A stretch of 64,000 bases of DNA from Cyathus striatus (Eukaryota > Basidiomycota > Agaricomycetes > Agaricales > Nidulariaceae). Position 1 is the first letter of the stretch. Each line of letters begins with the position of its first letter. This document shows positions 12,198 to 22,502 of this stretch, piece by piece. The translations under genes were made by a program, and so were the position numbers. The stretch is taken from the NCBI GenBank assembly GCA_025738555.1, contig JAOVFP010000001.1, positions 3,534,001 through 3,598,000 of the forward strand. Direction: 5' to 3'. Under the pieces are notes generated by a model. The model saw only the letters and a program-made list of their open reading frames with translations. It was not told where the DNA came from and did no database searches.

Positions 12198-13640
12198 ATG
12201 ACGCGACTTTTGTTACCAGTTATCTCTCTGCTTGTCGTACCCTTCGCAGCCGCCCAGTTGAACACGCTGGCGCAACAGGCTGGAAAGAAGTACTTCGGCA
12301 CCGCGACTGACAACCCAGAGCTAACCAATACCTTATATGTTGCTCAGCTGCAGAATACGCAAGATTTTCACCAGCTTACGCCAACCAATAGCATGAAATG
12401 GGTACAGGGTTCCGACTTCTCCGTCCCATTCATCCTTTGCTTACTGTCTGTGCACAGGATGCCACGGAGCCTTCTCGTGGCCAATTCACCTTTGCAGGTG
12501 GAGATGCCATCGTCGCCCAAGCACAAAAGGTCGGTCAGCTCGTCAGAGGTAACCACTGCGTTCCCGTATGTCAACGTTACATCACCTAACGTTTCACTTC
12601 ATTCCAGGCCATAATTGTGTTTGGCACCAACAACTCCCAAGCTGGGTGACTTCGGGCGGTTTTAATAACGCAACCTTAGCTTCAATTGTTCAAACCCATT
12701 GTTCAACCTTGGTTGGACACTACAAGGGACAGATGTAAGGCCCTAGCCCCTCCGACTGATTCTCTTGCTGACAATCCCTGTAGTCGTAAGTCATACATTA
12801 CATGTGTCTTATGTAGGTATGTAGCTCGGTCTTAACCTTGCTTGTAGTTGCCTGGGACGTCATCAATGGTAAGTGATACGTTCTCGTGTATGCTTTGTCA
12901 CTGACAGCGTAAATAGAACCCTTTAATGACGATGGAACATTCCGGCAGTCTGTCTTCTTTAACACAATGGGAACATCCTTCATACCCATCGCCCTACGTG
13001 CAGCGCGTGCTGCCGACCCATCTGCAAAACTCTACGTATGTCTTGGGTTATTATACCCCTTGACAGTGTCTAACAGGTGTCCAGATTAATGATTTCAACA
13101 TCGAAGGCTCTGGCGTTAAATCTACCGCCATGGTGAACCTCATCAAACAGCTCAAAACTGACGACGTCCCCATCGATGGTGTCGGCATTCAAACCCACCT
13201 CATCGTCGGCGAGGTCCCCTCAACATTCAAGCAGAACCTCCAGAACTTTGCCAACCTCGGGGTAGAGGTAGCCATCACAGAACTCGACATCCGTATGACG
13301 CTGCCCTCAACTCCTGCATTGCTTGCACAGCAGCAACAGGATTATCAAACCGTGATTTCAGCGTGCAAGGAAATCTCGGGTTGTGTTGGTGTGACTCTTT
13401 GGGACTGGACAGATAAGGTGTGTAGAGTAAACGAACAGGGACCACGAGCCTTAACCGACTCCTCTTAGTTCTCTTGGGTTCCAGGTACCTTCGCCGGTCA
13501 AGGTGCAGCTTGCCCATGGGATGAGGTAGGCATACTTACTTATGTCATAATCCCATGCGTTTATTGTGCTGATGGCTGTCGTACAGAACTTCGTCAAAAA
13601 GCCTGCTTATCAGGGTATCGTGGCGGGTTGGAGTTCTTAA
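12198..13640 (+). CDS. Secreted GH10 endo-1,4-beta-xylanase without CBM
   Basis: Retaining xylanase that cuts internal beta-1,4 bonds of xylan outside the cell. The ATG at 12198 starts a signal peptide ([20 protein letters not shown]). The mature protein opens at [19 protein letters not shown]. Exon 1 is 12198-12401 and exon 2 starts at 12458 ([12 protein letters not shown]). Then come [19 protein letters not shown] joined across an intron to [11 protein letters not shown] (acid/base Glu), [20 protein letters not shown] and [14 protein letters not shown] (nucleophile Glu). The C-terminus reads [20 protein letters not shown] and ends AGWSS, with the stop at 13638-13640. The exon between KGQ and WDVIN appears to be only two bases long (see findings). 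There is no cellulose-binding module, unlike the two GH10 genes at 33-37 kb. A decayed copy lies at about 20.07-20.28 kb. Confidence 0.92.
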
Positions 13641-15898
13641 CAACAGTGTGATACGAATGGGGGGTCCGACAATTGTATAGTAGTGCGCAATCAATTTTTT
13701 TTACAAATTCAGGTTTAAGTTCAGATCGTAATGATTGCAAGGAAGAAGGTTCAATAACCGCGTTGTCCATGCACGATGCTGCAAGCCTGCAACAATGCCA
13801 GAAGACTGCACAGCAAAAGCCCCGGTCGAACCTTGATTCATCCCAGAAACTCTGTAGGTTCCCTCTTCTCAAAATGATATTTTTGGTGCGCAGCGCCAAC
13901 GCAGCGCACTGCGGTATGGCGGCACTGTTTAATATTCTGAAGTACTGAACATTAGTGACAATACTTATTACATTCATACAGTTTACCCATATACTTAAAG
14001 CCCCAAAGGCGGTTTCACTACGAAGGATCCCTTTTGTATTTCATACCTAGTACTTAACCTTATTATCATAAGTATGACTTCTGGCAAGCTCCAAACTTCC
14101 TACTCATGTGCGATTCCCTGTCCAAACTTCTGGGTCTAGAGATATGGCGTATGATGCTTCCCGCCTCAGGCCCCACGCAAATAGTCACTATGTAGTCGTT
14201 CACCGTTTCTGGCATTAAAGCTATTCTGGATACAGGCTATATATACTTACCCCTGCACATGGCCTAAATGAAGTGATAATGTAGTCCGAACGGAACGTGG
14301 GGTTCGCGGTTGGGTCGCGGACTCGCGTTAACACTGTTGGCAGTCCGATGTTGATTTGCGATTAAAAGATAGCGTCGCAATGTATGCACAACAAGTAACT
14401 TAAAAGGGCTCAGAGAAGGTAGCACTAAGCTTGCATGAGTCAGTACTCAGTAACTAGTGGAATCTGTTGAGATTGCCTCAACGATACCGTATGTCGACGG
14501 AGATCAAGAATCCGGATATGGGTCGTGTTTTCAACATTCGCAGCGGTGATGTTCGAGCGTTCACACGCGTTCACTTCTGCTAACGTCGACTCCCGTTGAA
14601 ATCTCTTCGTTACTTACAGGTATCGGTGCTAGTCAGCATCTCCCAAAAGACTATCATTTTGGAATATGAACGATAAACTGGTTCCGTGACACCGTGCTTG
14701 ATACAATCGTCCGGTACCGGGAATTCTACCAATGCAAAACCCAAGCAAAACACATGCTTTGTTCATACTTCCCGTTACACTGAAAACGGACTGTGGTGGG
14801 TTCACTATGATTCGAAGGTTATGACGCTTACTTTTGTCTATGCTGACGGGCTGTTGACTAATAAATGGCAGAGTGCGCCAATTACCCTCAAATGACCATA
14901 TCTATATTCTCAAGGAATTCTCAAGCCCATTGTCTTATAACACTACAATAGCAAGAACTATCATTTTTAGGAAGCTGGAGCCGTGGATATGGCCCGGCTT
15001 CTGCAACATGAGACATTAATGGGGATTCCACTTCCGGTGTCGGCGCAGTCACCGTATCCGTGCTGTAGTCACTGCTCGCCAGAGAATAGTTTATTGAACT
15101 AGGAACTATTAGAACGTTCTTCAATGAAACATCATGGCTACAGCGCCGAACTTGTGACAAGGTCATAGCGCTGGAGCCTGCAAGGCTGCAACATTCTCCT
15201 ACCTGTGTTTCCCTATTTCCGATTCTAGTAGGCTACCCTTGCTTCTCTTGTATCTTCTCGCCCTTCTCCAATTCACTTTTGTTTGCGGCTAACGGTCTCC
15301 CATGCCAATTCCATGCAGTCAATCATCCATTATCATTTCCGCTTTCCCTTTTGGCGTAATCCGTTCGTTCGAGGTCAAAGTCGTTAAGCCAACCCTTCTC
15401 TTGTTTGCTCAGGTTCGTGAATCGATGGTATTATAATATATATGCAAAAAGCTTAATTGACGCCCGCGGCCCATGGGTTTTATATATGACCCACGAGCAC
15501 TGCAAGCTGCTAAGAAATCTCGCCATGCCTCGATCACTGTTCACATCGCGTCAGTGCATAAACAAGGCTCTGGCGTGTCTACCCTCCCATCATGATTCAT
15601 CACGAAAGCTCCGGATCTTCTATTACTTCTTGGAAGTCCCATGCATGGGAGGGATTAGTGCACATGCCACCCTTGTGGTCTGATATGCTCGCGGTCTTAC
15701 TTAGTCGTAACTGCGCTCTTCTTCATGTCTTTAAAGTCGGCCGAGGGTTGTGCTAACGTACAGATCTCATCTTTTTCTCAGACATCTACTCTACTCGCGG
15801 ACATCTACCATTTGTTCTCTCTTCTTTGGCATTCTAGGTAAATTATTTTCCGTTCCTTTATTGATAACTTTGTTGACTTTAAACTTTAAGCAGACGTC
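13641..15898. other. Intergenic region upstream of the unknown membrane protein
   Basis: About 2.2 kb without a gene I can support. The part at about 14230-14530 is recognisably similar to 20500-20800, which lies upstream of the second membrane-protein copy, so it belongs to a duplicated block. A weak plus-strand open frame at 14686-14895 has no known motif. Confidence 0.45.
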
Positions 15899-18800
15899 AT
15901 GTCCACCATCGTGCAAACTCTTACGAACGGAATCCAAGAAATATCAGCCATACTTCCTTTACTTGGAACCGAGCAGTGTGAAGAGCAAGTTGGCTTAGCT
16001 CTCAACAATGGCTATCTTTATGCAGCCATCACACCCGTTTCGCTATTTGGAAGTTTGGGGATTGTTAAGGCTGGCTTTAATACTCTACTGGCCAGCATTG
16101 CTATTCCAGAGTACCATATCCTAGGGGCCAAAATGCTTGATTATATGGGATTCCATCCCAAGGGAGGAGTTTCGGAGTCAATCGCTATTGACGAGAATCA
16201 CCGGGGCAGGTTCCTCGTTGAGAGTCAACTTGAAAAGCTTCTCGAAGACGAGCATATTGACGTTATTGAAGCACTCCGTCTGGAGGCAGCTCCAGGTTGC
16301 TTTCGATGGAATGTTTTTATGGCACTGCTCACCCTTATCATCCCCGCCTCGCTCGGAATCACTCCTTATCTATTTCTTATTATACGGTCATCAAAGTCTG
16401 GTGCTTCCTTCGTAGGCTTTCCCGTGTGGGTATTCCCGACCATCCGTATCAGTTGCAATGTGTTATGTACTGTTGCAATACAGTTCATTATTCAAATTAG
16501 GATCTTAAACATTGTCAAGATGCGATTGATATTTAATATTGTGGACCGATATGCAAGAAAAATTGGATATCCACTTTCCAAGCATATACACCCTTGGGAT
16601 AAAGTTATCTCATCGGAGATGTGTATATGGACGCTTCAGTTCCAGCACAAGTATTGGAAACACTTGGACGAAGCCCCGCTGAAGGATCCGATTCATCGAA
16701 AGTCAGGGGATCCTGAGATGGGTCCTACCAATCCTGACCTCCCCTCACGTGAGAAGCGCGACAGTATAGACAAGCTCCTCCAGGAGCAAATGACAAGGCA
16801 TTTCCCTCGAAGTTCCCTTTTTACAAAGATTCAGAATTCCCAATGGATAAATATTCTGCTTTTCTTTACTCTTCTCATGTCAATCCCAGGCTCGGTTTTA
16901 GGATACATTGGATGCTTTAATGTCGTGGCGGTGGACGACCAACAATCCATCGCACCCATCCTATGGTTAGGGCTGGAGGGAATTCTGTGTTTTGTGCGAA
17001 TTCTCGTATGGGCAATGAACCCTGTTTGGGATGACTGCGGTGGAATTGCATTTTGCATGCAATTAGTCCAGAAATGCCCTTTGGTTACATGTAACCTGTA
17101 TGGTGAAGAACTCGAGAGATTAGGCGTCGCTCCTGTGATGCGGGAAAGTGAATTCCTCGGCGAAGTGACCTCTTACAGTGGCCCTATGGCTTCATTTGAC
17201 CACAAAGACACCACATTCTACTACATATTCACACGAAGAAGGCAAGAAGAAGTTGAGAAAAGCCTATACATTATTGTTTCGAATTATAAAGAACAGACTT
17301 CGAGAATATTTACAAGAAGAAACACTGGGAATGATGATGACTCGGATTTCCGGGTGTATGTTTCTACGCTAGTACCCGACTCAAAAAGCCACGTCGCCAG
17401 TGTATCAGTTCACTTTCAGATTACCAACGACAGCACAAAGCTTCAAGAAGCTGATGAAACGGAACAGGCCTCAGACCCTGATTTTATGAGTAAGTTTAAA
17501 AGGCATTATCGCGAAATCTTGACCCGGATGGAACCAAAGACACCCGAGTCACGCATTGAAAAGCGCCTAAAATTTCGTAGGGGTTGGACCATTGGAAAGA
17601 TGGAAGAATGGGGAAATACGCGCGAAATTGTCTATACAGACAATCCAAATTTTATCACTCATGCCGTGGGCCAAATGCTGAGGAAATTAACCTTGAAGCC
17701 AAAGGAAGACCATATTCACTTTGGTTTAGTATCAAAATCAACAGACGAAGACGAGGAATATATCGCGTTCGGACAGAAGGAAAGACGAGCCGGGCGGTTC
17801 CTTGATGAAATCGAGAAATGGATACAAATATACCTCGAAGCCCTTAATAAAGGTTTCCGGCTATCATTTTATATGAAAACTAAGATGGCATCGAGTAAAT
17901 CAGGATTCAGCAGAAAAATGTTGTTGATTCTTGAGGCCTACGAAGAAAACGAAGTCGGATTTCTGTTAAACGAGGCCAGGAAGCAGATGGAGATGCTGTT
18001 ACTCAGACAAGTGCCCCCTTGGAGGAAATTTCTCGCGGGGGAACAAGCTGCGATGACTAGGAATGTTTTAACAAGTTTCAACTTCGACGATAAATTCAAA
18101 ATTTGGGGGGAAAGGCTACATTCCAGGCTCTCCACCGAGTGGAAACTTAGTCAGAAACGACTGTCGGAATCGCGACTTTCCCGTGCGGTCCAAAGGTTAG
18201 AGGAGCAGTCAAAATTAGCCCGCGAGAGGATGGCAAGACAAAGGTATGACCAAGCCATAGCTATCAGCGTATTGGATAAGTGGAGAGGCCGTTCAGAATT
18301 AGAGTTATCCGGGAAGGATGAACTTCGAGAAGACGTTGGTAGTATCACTGATAAAGACCTGGAACGCGAACGTGCTGACTATCAAGCTTCAGTTTCCAAA
18401 AGATTTCAGATGAGGCGGTCCATATACTACAATGAATTGGACGCAGAGAAAGCACATTCCAAAGACGAGGAGCGGCTATTTTTCCGCCGGCTTTTCAAAC
18501 GAATCGAAAACATATATATCGACAAGGCGCAATTATTATTTTATATGCTTGAAGGACAGCTAGAGCATATTAATACTCGGGCTGAAGTTCTTCGAGAAGT
18601 GACTAGAGACTCGGAGTACTACCGAATGAGTCCAGAACAGGAGCAAGAAAAACTTCGATTTATCCAAGACCACAGATTCCTAAAAATAACCCGTACGGCA
18701 TTCGAAATATTCGGCGGACCCGCGAGTATTTGCAAGATATTAAGGCAGACCCGAGGAATTTGTGCTGTTGATTTTGTGGACGCTTCCCCGGACGTTAGTG

Positions 18801-19327
18801 ATAACGATTTCAAAGAGATTAAAAACACCGTCCAGCAGATCGAAACTATAACCGGTGTCTTTATGTCACAGTATTCGGACCACCACGAAATTTCTGATGT
18901 GGTAAAGACAAATGTCGATAAAATCTCCAGAACAGATGATGTTTGCTTTTATGAACATCTGAGGATAGCCGACTACTATCGTGCCGGAGAGCCATATCTT
19001 TATTTTGATGTTCCAGGTTCTTCTGCTTGCACGGTCAAATTCAGAGTTTGTGCGCAGGAGGACCATATCCTTACGCTGCGACACTGTTTTAAGGGATGGT
19101 GGGGAGAGGACGGAATGATTGACATCGCGCTAAACGGGGTCAACCTGAACCAAACATGGGGTTTGACGCCAACGTTAGATGATTTTGGTGATGAAGATAT
19201 TGCTCTTCCGCAGGCGATGTTGAATTTGTATCCCGAGCTGAATGAGCTTGAGATCAGGTTAAAGGGCGGGGCCTATCATTTGTCAGATGTTTTTCTTCCT
19301 GTTTTATCAGTCAACGACTCTTTGTGA
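15899..19327 (+). CDS. Large multi-pass membrane protein of unknown family, copy 1
   Basis: One uninterrupted 1142-residue frame, unusual here because it has no intron. I do not recognise the family. Visible parts: hydrophobic segments near residues 35-65 (GYLYAAITPVSLFGSLGIVK), 140-165 (FMALLTLIIPASLGITPYLF), 175-205, 315-335 (INILLFFTLLMSIPGSVLGY) and 350-375 (ILWLGLEGILCFVRILVWAM). A long charged region of about residues 540-900 is rich in Arg, Glu and Lys and likely helical or coiled coil. A final domain of about 130 residues has alternating beta-like segments (YLYFDVPGSS, VKFRVCAQED, IDIALNGVNL, ELEIRLKGGAYHLSDVFLP). The end resembles a beta-sandwich ligand-binding or carbohydrate-binding fold, but that is inference. 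A paralogue follows at 22.5 kb. No enzymatic motif was found. Confidence 0.85.
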   Translation: MSTIVQTLTNGIQEISAILPLLGTEQCEEQVGLALNNGYLYAAITPVSLFGSLGIVKAGFNTLLASIAIPEYHILGAKMLDYMGFHPKGGVSESIAIDENHRGRFLVESQLEKLLEDEHIDVIEALRLEAAPGCFRWNVFMALLTLIIPASLGITPYLFLIIRSSKSGASFVGFPVWVFPTIRISCNVLCTVAIQFIIQIRILNIVKMRLIFNIVDRYARKIGYPLSKHIHPWDKVISSEMCIWTLQFQHKYWKHLDEAPLKDPIHRKSGDPEMGPTNPDLPSREKRDSIDKLLQEQMTRHFPRSSLFTKIQNSQWINILLFFTLLMSIPGSVLGYIGCFNVVAVDDQQSIAPILWLGLEGILCFVRILVWAMNPVWDDCGGIAFCMQLVQKCPLVTCNLYGEELERLGVAPVMRESEFLGEVTSYSGPMASFDHKDTTFYYIFTRRRQEEVEKSLYIIVSNYKEQTSRIFTRRNTGNDDDSDFRVYVSTLVPDSKSHVASVSVHFQITNDSTKLQEADETEQASDPDFMSKFKRHYREILTRMEPKTPESRIEKRLKFRRGWTIGKMEEWGNTREIVYTDNPNFITHAVGQMLRKLTLKPKEDHIHFGLVSKSTDEDEEYIAFGQKERRAGRFLDEIEKWIQIYLEALNKGFRLSFYMKTKMASSKSGFSRKMLLILEAYEENEVGFLLNEARKQMEMLLLRQVPPWRKFLAGEQAAMTRNVLTSFNFDDKFKIWGERLHSRLSTEWKLSQKRLSESRLSRAVQRLEEQSKLARERMARQRYDQAIAISVLDKWRGRSELELSGKDELREDVGSITDKDLERERADYQASVSKRFQMRRSIYYNELDAEKAHSKDEERLFFRRLFKRIENIYIDKAQLLFYMLEGQLEHINTRAEVLREVTRDSEYYRMSPEQEQEKLRFIQDHRFLKITRTAFEIFGGPASICKILRQTRGICAVDFVDASPDVSDNDFKEIKNTVQQIETITGVFMSQYSDHHEISDVVKTNVDKISRTDDVCFYEHLRIADYYRAGEPYLYFDVPGSSACTVKFRVCAQEDHILTLRHCFKGWWGEDGMIDIALNGVNLNQTWGLTPTLDDFGDEDIALPQAMLNLYPELNELEIRLKGGAYHLSDVFLPVLSVNDSL

Positions 19328-19495
19328 AAGAAGAGTTTTAAGCACTTACCAAGTTATCAATACTACTTACTCTGGTAGTTTGAATACTCGCGGCCGGGGT
19401 GTTGTACAGGTTTAACGTTTAATATCTGTAGATTAACTTTACCTGCAATGAGCTTGATATATGTGTACAATGTATACATGTTATAGGGACTTCAT
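19328..19495. other. 3' flank of membrane protein copy 1
   Basis: Short AT-rich stretch between the stop codon and the HEN1 relic. No feature was seen in it. Confidence 0.35.
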
Positions 19496-19645
19496 AGCAA
19501 TTAAATAGGAGACTGTCCTGTGCTAACCCGCACCCGACCTTAGATTCAACAATCACATAACTGTCTCCAGTCCAGCCCTCATCATCATCGACGCCTGCTG
19601 TAGTCTCCCCATCGTACAATTCGGCCATATACGACATAAAGGCAT
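19496..19645 (+). pseudogene. Decayed HEN1 fragment
   Basis: The stretch from about 19510 to 19640 aligns by eye with 26735-26865, inside exon 2 of the intact HEN1 gene. The clearest shared part is the GTAGTCTC.CCA...TACAA.TC.GCC stretch, preceded by a shared CCA.TCCAGCC. The methyltransferase motif and all later exons are missing. It lies directly after membrane protein copy 1, just as HEN1 lies after copy 2, so it is the remains of the same duplicated block. Confidence 0.6.
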
Positions 19646-20065
19646 AGAGGAACGGCACCTCTTTTTCCAGAAGACAAACCAAAGTCAGAGTCTAAGGGAC
19701 GTGTAAGTCCTCGTTCAGACCACACCAAGATGGGCTCTCTCTCCGGTACCGGCAAGTTCATGTGTCTGGACTCTGTCCTAAGGGAAGAAGACCTTGGACC
19801 AGACTCCAGACGGGGGTCTAGTACTACGCGTGGCGGCTTGTTTTTACTCTTGAATCGAGTGGAAAGTAGGCGACGTGCAGGCCAAGTTAGACCTGGGAAA
19901 AGACATTAATGCTAAGCCCAACGATGAAGACAGTGGAACTAACTTTTGGAATCCCTGATTTCCGCCTGCTTTTGACATTTGCAGTGAAGCCTCGTGCCGT
20001 TGCAACACCCAATAATTAAGTACCTTCTGCGACCACTCCAAGTTAACGACTTAGCATGGACCGAT
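19646..20065. other. Unassigned sequence between two relics
   Basis: It separates the HEN1 relic from the GH10 relic and probably contains the junction of the duplicated block. No gene was recognised. Confidence 0.35.
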
Positions 20066-20285
20066 AGACAGCCTGGGACATCATCAACGGCCAGCGTTAC
20101 CCTTCCCTGATGTCTGCCACTTGCCGCTGACGTAGCGAGTAGAAAACTAGTAAAACTTTTCGGCAACCTTTCAACAACGTTGGAACAGGTTGGAACTTGG
20201 AATGTTCTGCCAATCAATGCTCTCTACTACAGCGGGTACTTACATTCATCACATCCATCGCCTTACGTGCGGTAGGGCCCAATAT
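20066..20285 (+). pseudogene. Decayed GH10 xylanase fragment
   Basis: Aligns by eye with about 12848-13015 of the intact GH10 gene. GCCTGGGACATCATCAACGG matches the WDVIN exon end. Further on, CCTTTCAACAACG matches the NEPFND start, and ACATCCATCGCCTTACGTGC matches the stretch coding PIALRA. The intron between them is present but longer. Neither the N-terminal half nor the nucleophile half (ITELDIR) remains. It marks the left end of a second copy of the GH10 + membrane protein + HEN1 block. Confidence 0.7.
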
Positions 20286-22502
20286 TTTCTCAGTTCTGTG
20301 CATGATGGTGCGGGTGTACTTGATTTGCTTCTCATACAACTTTTATGTTTCACGTGTGATTTCCCTGCCCAAAGTTTAGTCAGTGCAGGCACCAGAGATC
20401 TGGCATATCTTTTACTTACATCTTCTGCCGCCGAAATCCGAGCCACCTCGCGCAAATTCGTAGTTTCTGGCGTCTGGAAAATTATTCCCGTAACTTCAAT
20501 ATTAGTATGGTTATATATACTTAGACATCTGCACATGGCTTAAATGAAAAGTAATGTAAAGAGTTCGATCTTGACTGTTCGAGCAAAGCGTGGGTGGGAC
20601 TCGGTGGGAACTCGCGTCGTTAACCAGAGTCTAGACCCGATCAATCTGTAACTCAAAAGGCAGCGTTATACCAGGGCATAGATAAGTTTAGATGTTTCTT
20701 TGGAAGTAGTGTAAAGTACTGACAGCAGTTTGTTGAACTTGCCTCGACGATATCGTATGGTTGCCGTATGTTGACGAAGATCTATCGGGTGTCGTAGGTT
20801 CGTTCGCGGCAGTGCGAAAATGTGAATCTTATTTTTAAGTAAATATTCGCACGCCTTCGGGTTTCCCTGAATCCAACTACATACTCTCCGTAGTATGCCC
20901 AATCTATGTCGCCTTTAGCGCTTCAGTACCAGTGCTCTCACTTACACGTTTCAATATCAGTAGTCACCGATATTCCAAAATTTGACTATGCCATGTTAAA
21001 AGCTCTCTTTCCGTACGCTAATACTGTAATGCCCATTGAACAAGAAGCCTAACTATTCCTCGACGTACTTTTTCTGGCTTTTAGCGGCAGGGCCTCGAAT
21101 TCATTTGAAACAGAATCTTATTGGAATGTTAGGGTAAGTAGTACATACTCTTTTTGCTGCTTCCTGGAACCTTTGAACAATTTCTATAATGACCAGGAGC
21201 GCCATTACTTTACTTAGTCCAGTCCTAAGGATAACCGGTAACCTTCAAGGCTGCAATGGTCAAACACAATGATGTTCCGTCGTCTTCAGTGCGATACTTG
21301 ATGAAATAGTCCGCAATCTCCAAATTCTAGAGCTACTAAGCGGTAGTAGGCACAACTCATCCTAGTACTTTTAGCCATTCAAGGATTTTTCGCAGGTTCA
21401 AAACTCTTGGATTCTATCGGCCCCAACCCAGATATGTTCGGACTATAATTGAACAAGGTTCGCCGAATCGGATAGCCTTCAATTCACATTGCTTATTATT
21501 GTCTTAGAGCCCTAAATCGCGAATTCATACTTACAATTCTGTCACATGTGCTAACAATCCTACCGGGTTAAGGAAAGCTTCGTCCTTAGTCCTATCCGCA
21601 TTGAAGTCGTACGACGTTGTTGTTTTAGTTTAGGAAGCACTGGAACCGCGAGTATGTCATCTGCGATGTGAAACATCAATTAGAGTTTCCACTTCCAGCG
21701 TTTCAATACCCATGTTCTAGCGCTCGTCGTAAAATAGCTCATTAAACCTGGACCGTAGGGAAGTTTCTTCTTTGAAACAACTGAAGCACCTTAAGGACAT
21801 GGGCCCATCATGTCACTTGCAAGGACCCCTCTATCTGTTGTCTCCGGTTTTCTACCCCGAAGCCTATTCGCTCCTATTGCATATTCTCGTACTTCTCTAA
21901 TTGATCTCTATAGCCGTCATCCAAGAAGCCACCCATTCGTTATCTTTTTTTTTTTTTTGCTCTTTTCACGCAAACTGTTCATTTTATATCTGACAACTGT
22001 TAGGTCAACCATGCCCTTCGCCTAGGTTTCTTCGGGTCCGTTGAATCTATATACATGCGAAGCCTAAGTGACACTCGAAAGGTTTTACTTATATATAGGC
22101 ATAGGCAAATCTCCTTGCTATCCTTCCATCACATCTACGCATGCAACAGCATGTCTATACTTCCCTCGTCACTGGAATTCGCAGTGTTCACATCGTTCCT
22201 GGTACTTCGATTACTTCCAGGAAACACATGAGAGGAACACTACGCTTCCGCATGCCACCCATACAGTCTGATCATGCTCCTAATCTTGCGTACAGTTGTA
22301 CTTATTCTGCTTGTTCATACCTATAAGACGACAGAGTGTTTCCCTAAAGTTCCTCGCCAGCAGCTGCTAACTTTCGTCGTTTCTTTCAGCATTTCCTCCC
22401 CGCTTGCTAGTACCCGTAATAACGAACACACCGACACCTAGGTAAGTTAGGCTTTACATTCCCATGTTTAAAGATTATTGACTCGAGCTGGCGCCAGGCG
22501 CT
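20286..22502. other. Intergenic region upstream of membrane protein copy 2
   Basis: About 2.2 kb. The part at 20500-20800 is similar to 14230-14530, so the upstream DNA was duplicated with the gene. A T run of about 15 lies near 21948-21960. No gene was seen. Confidence 0.45.
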
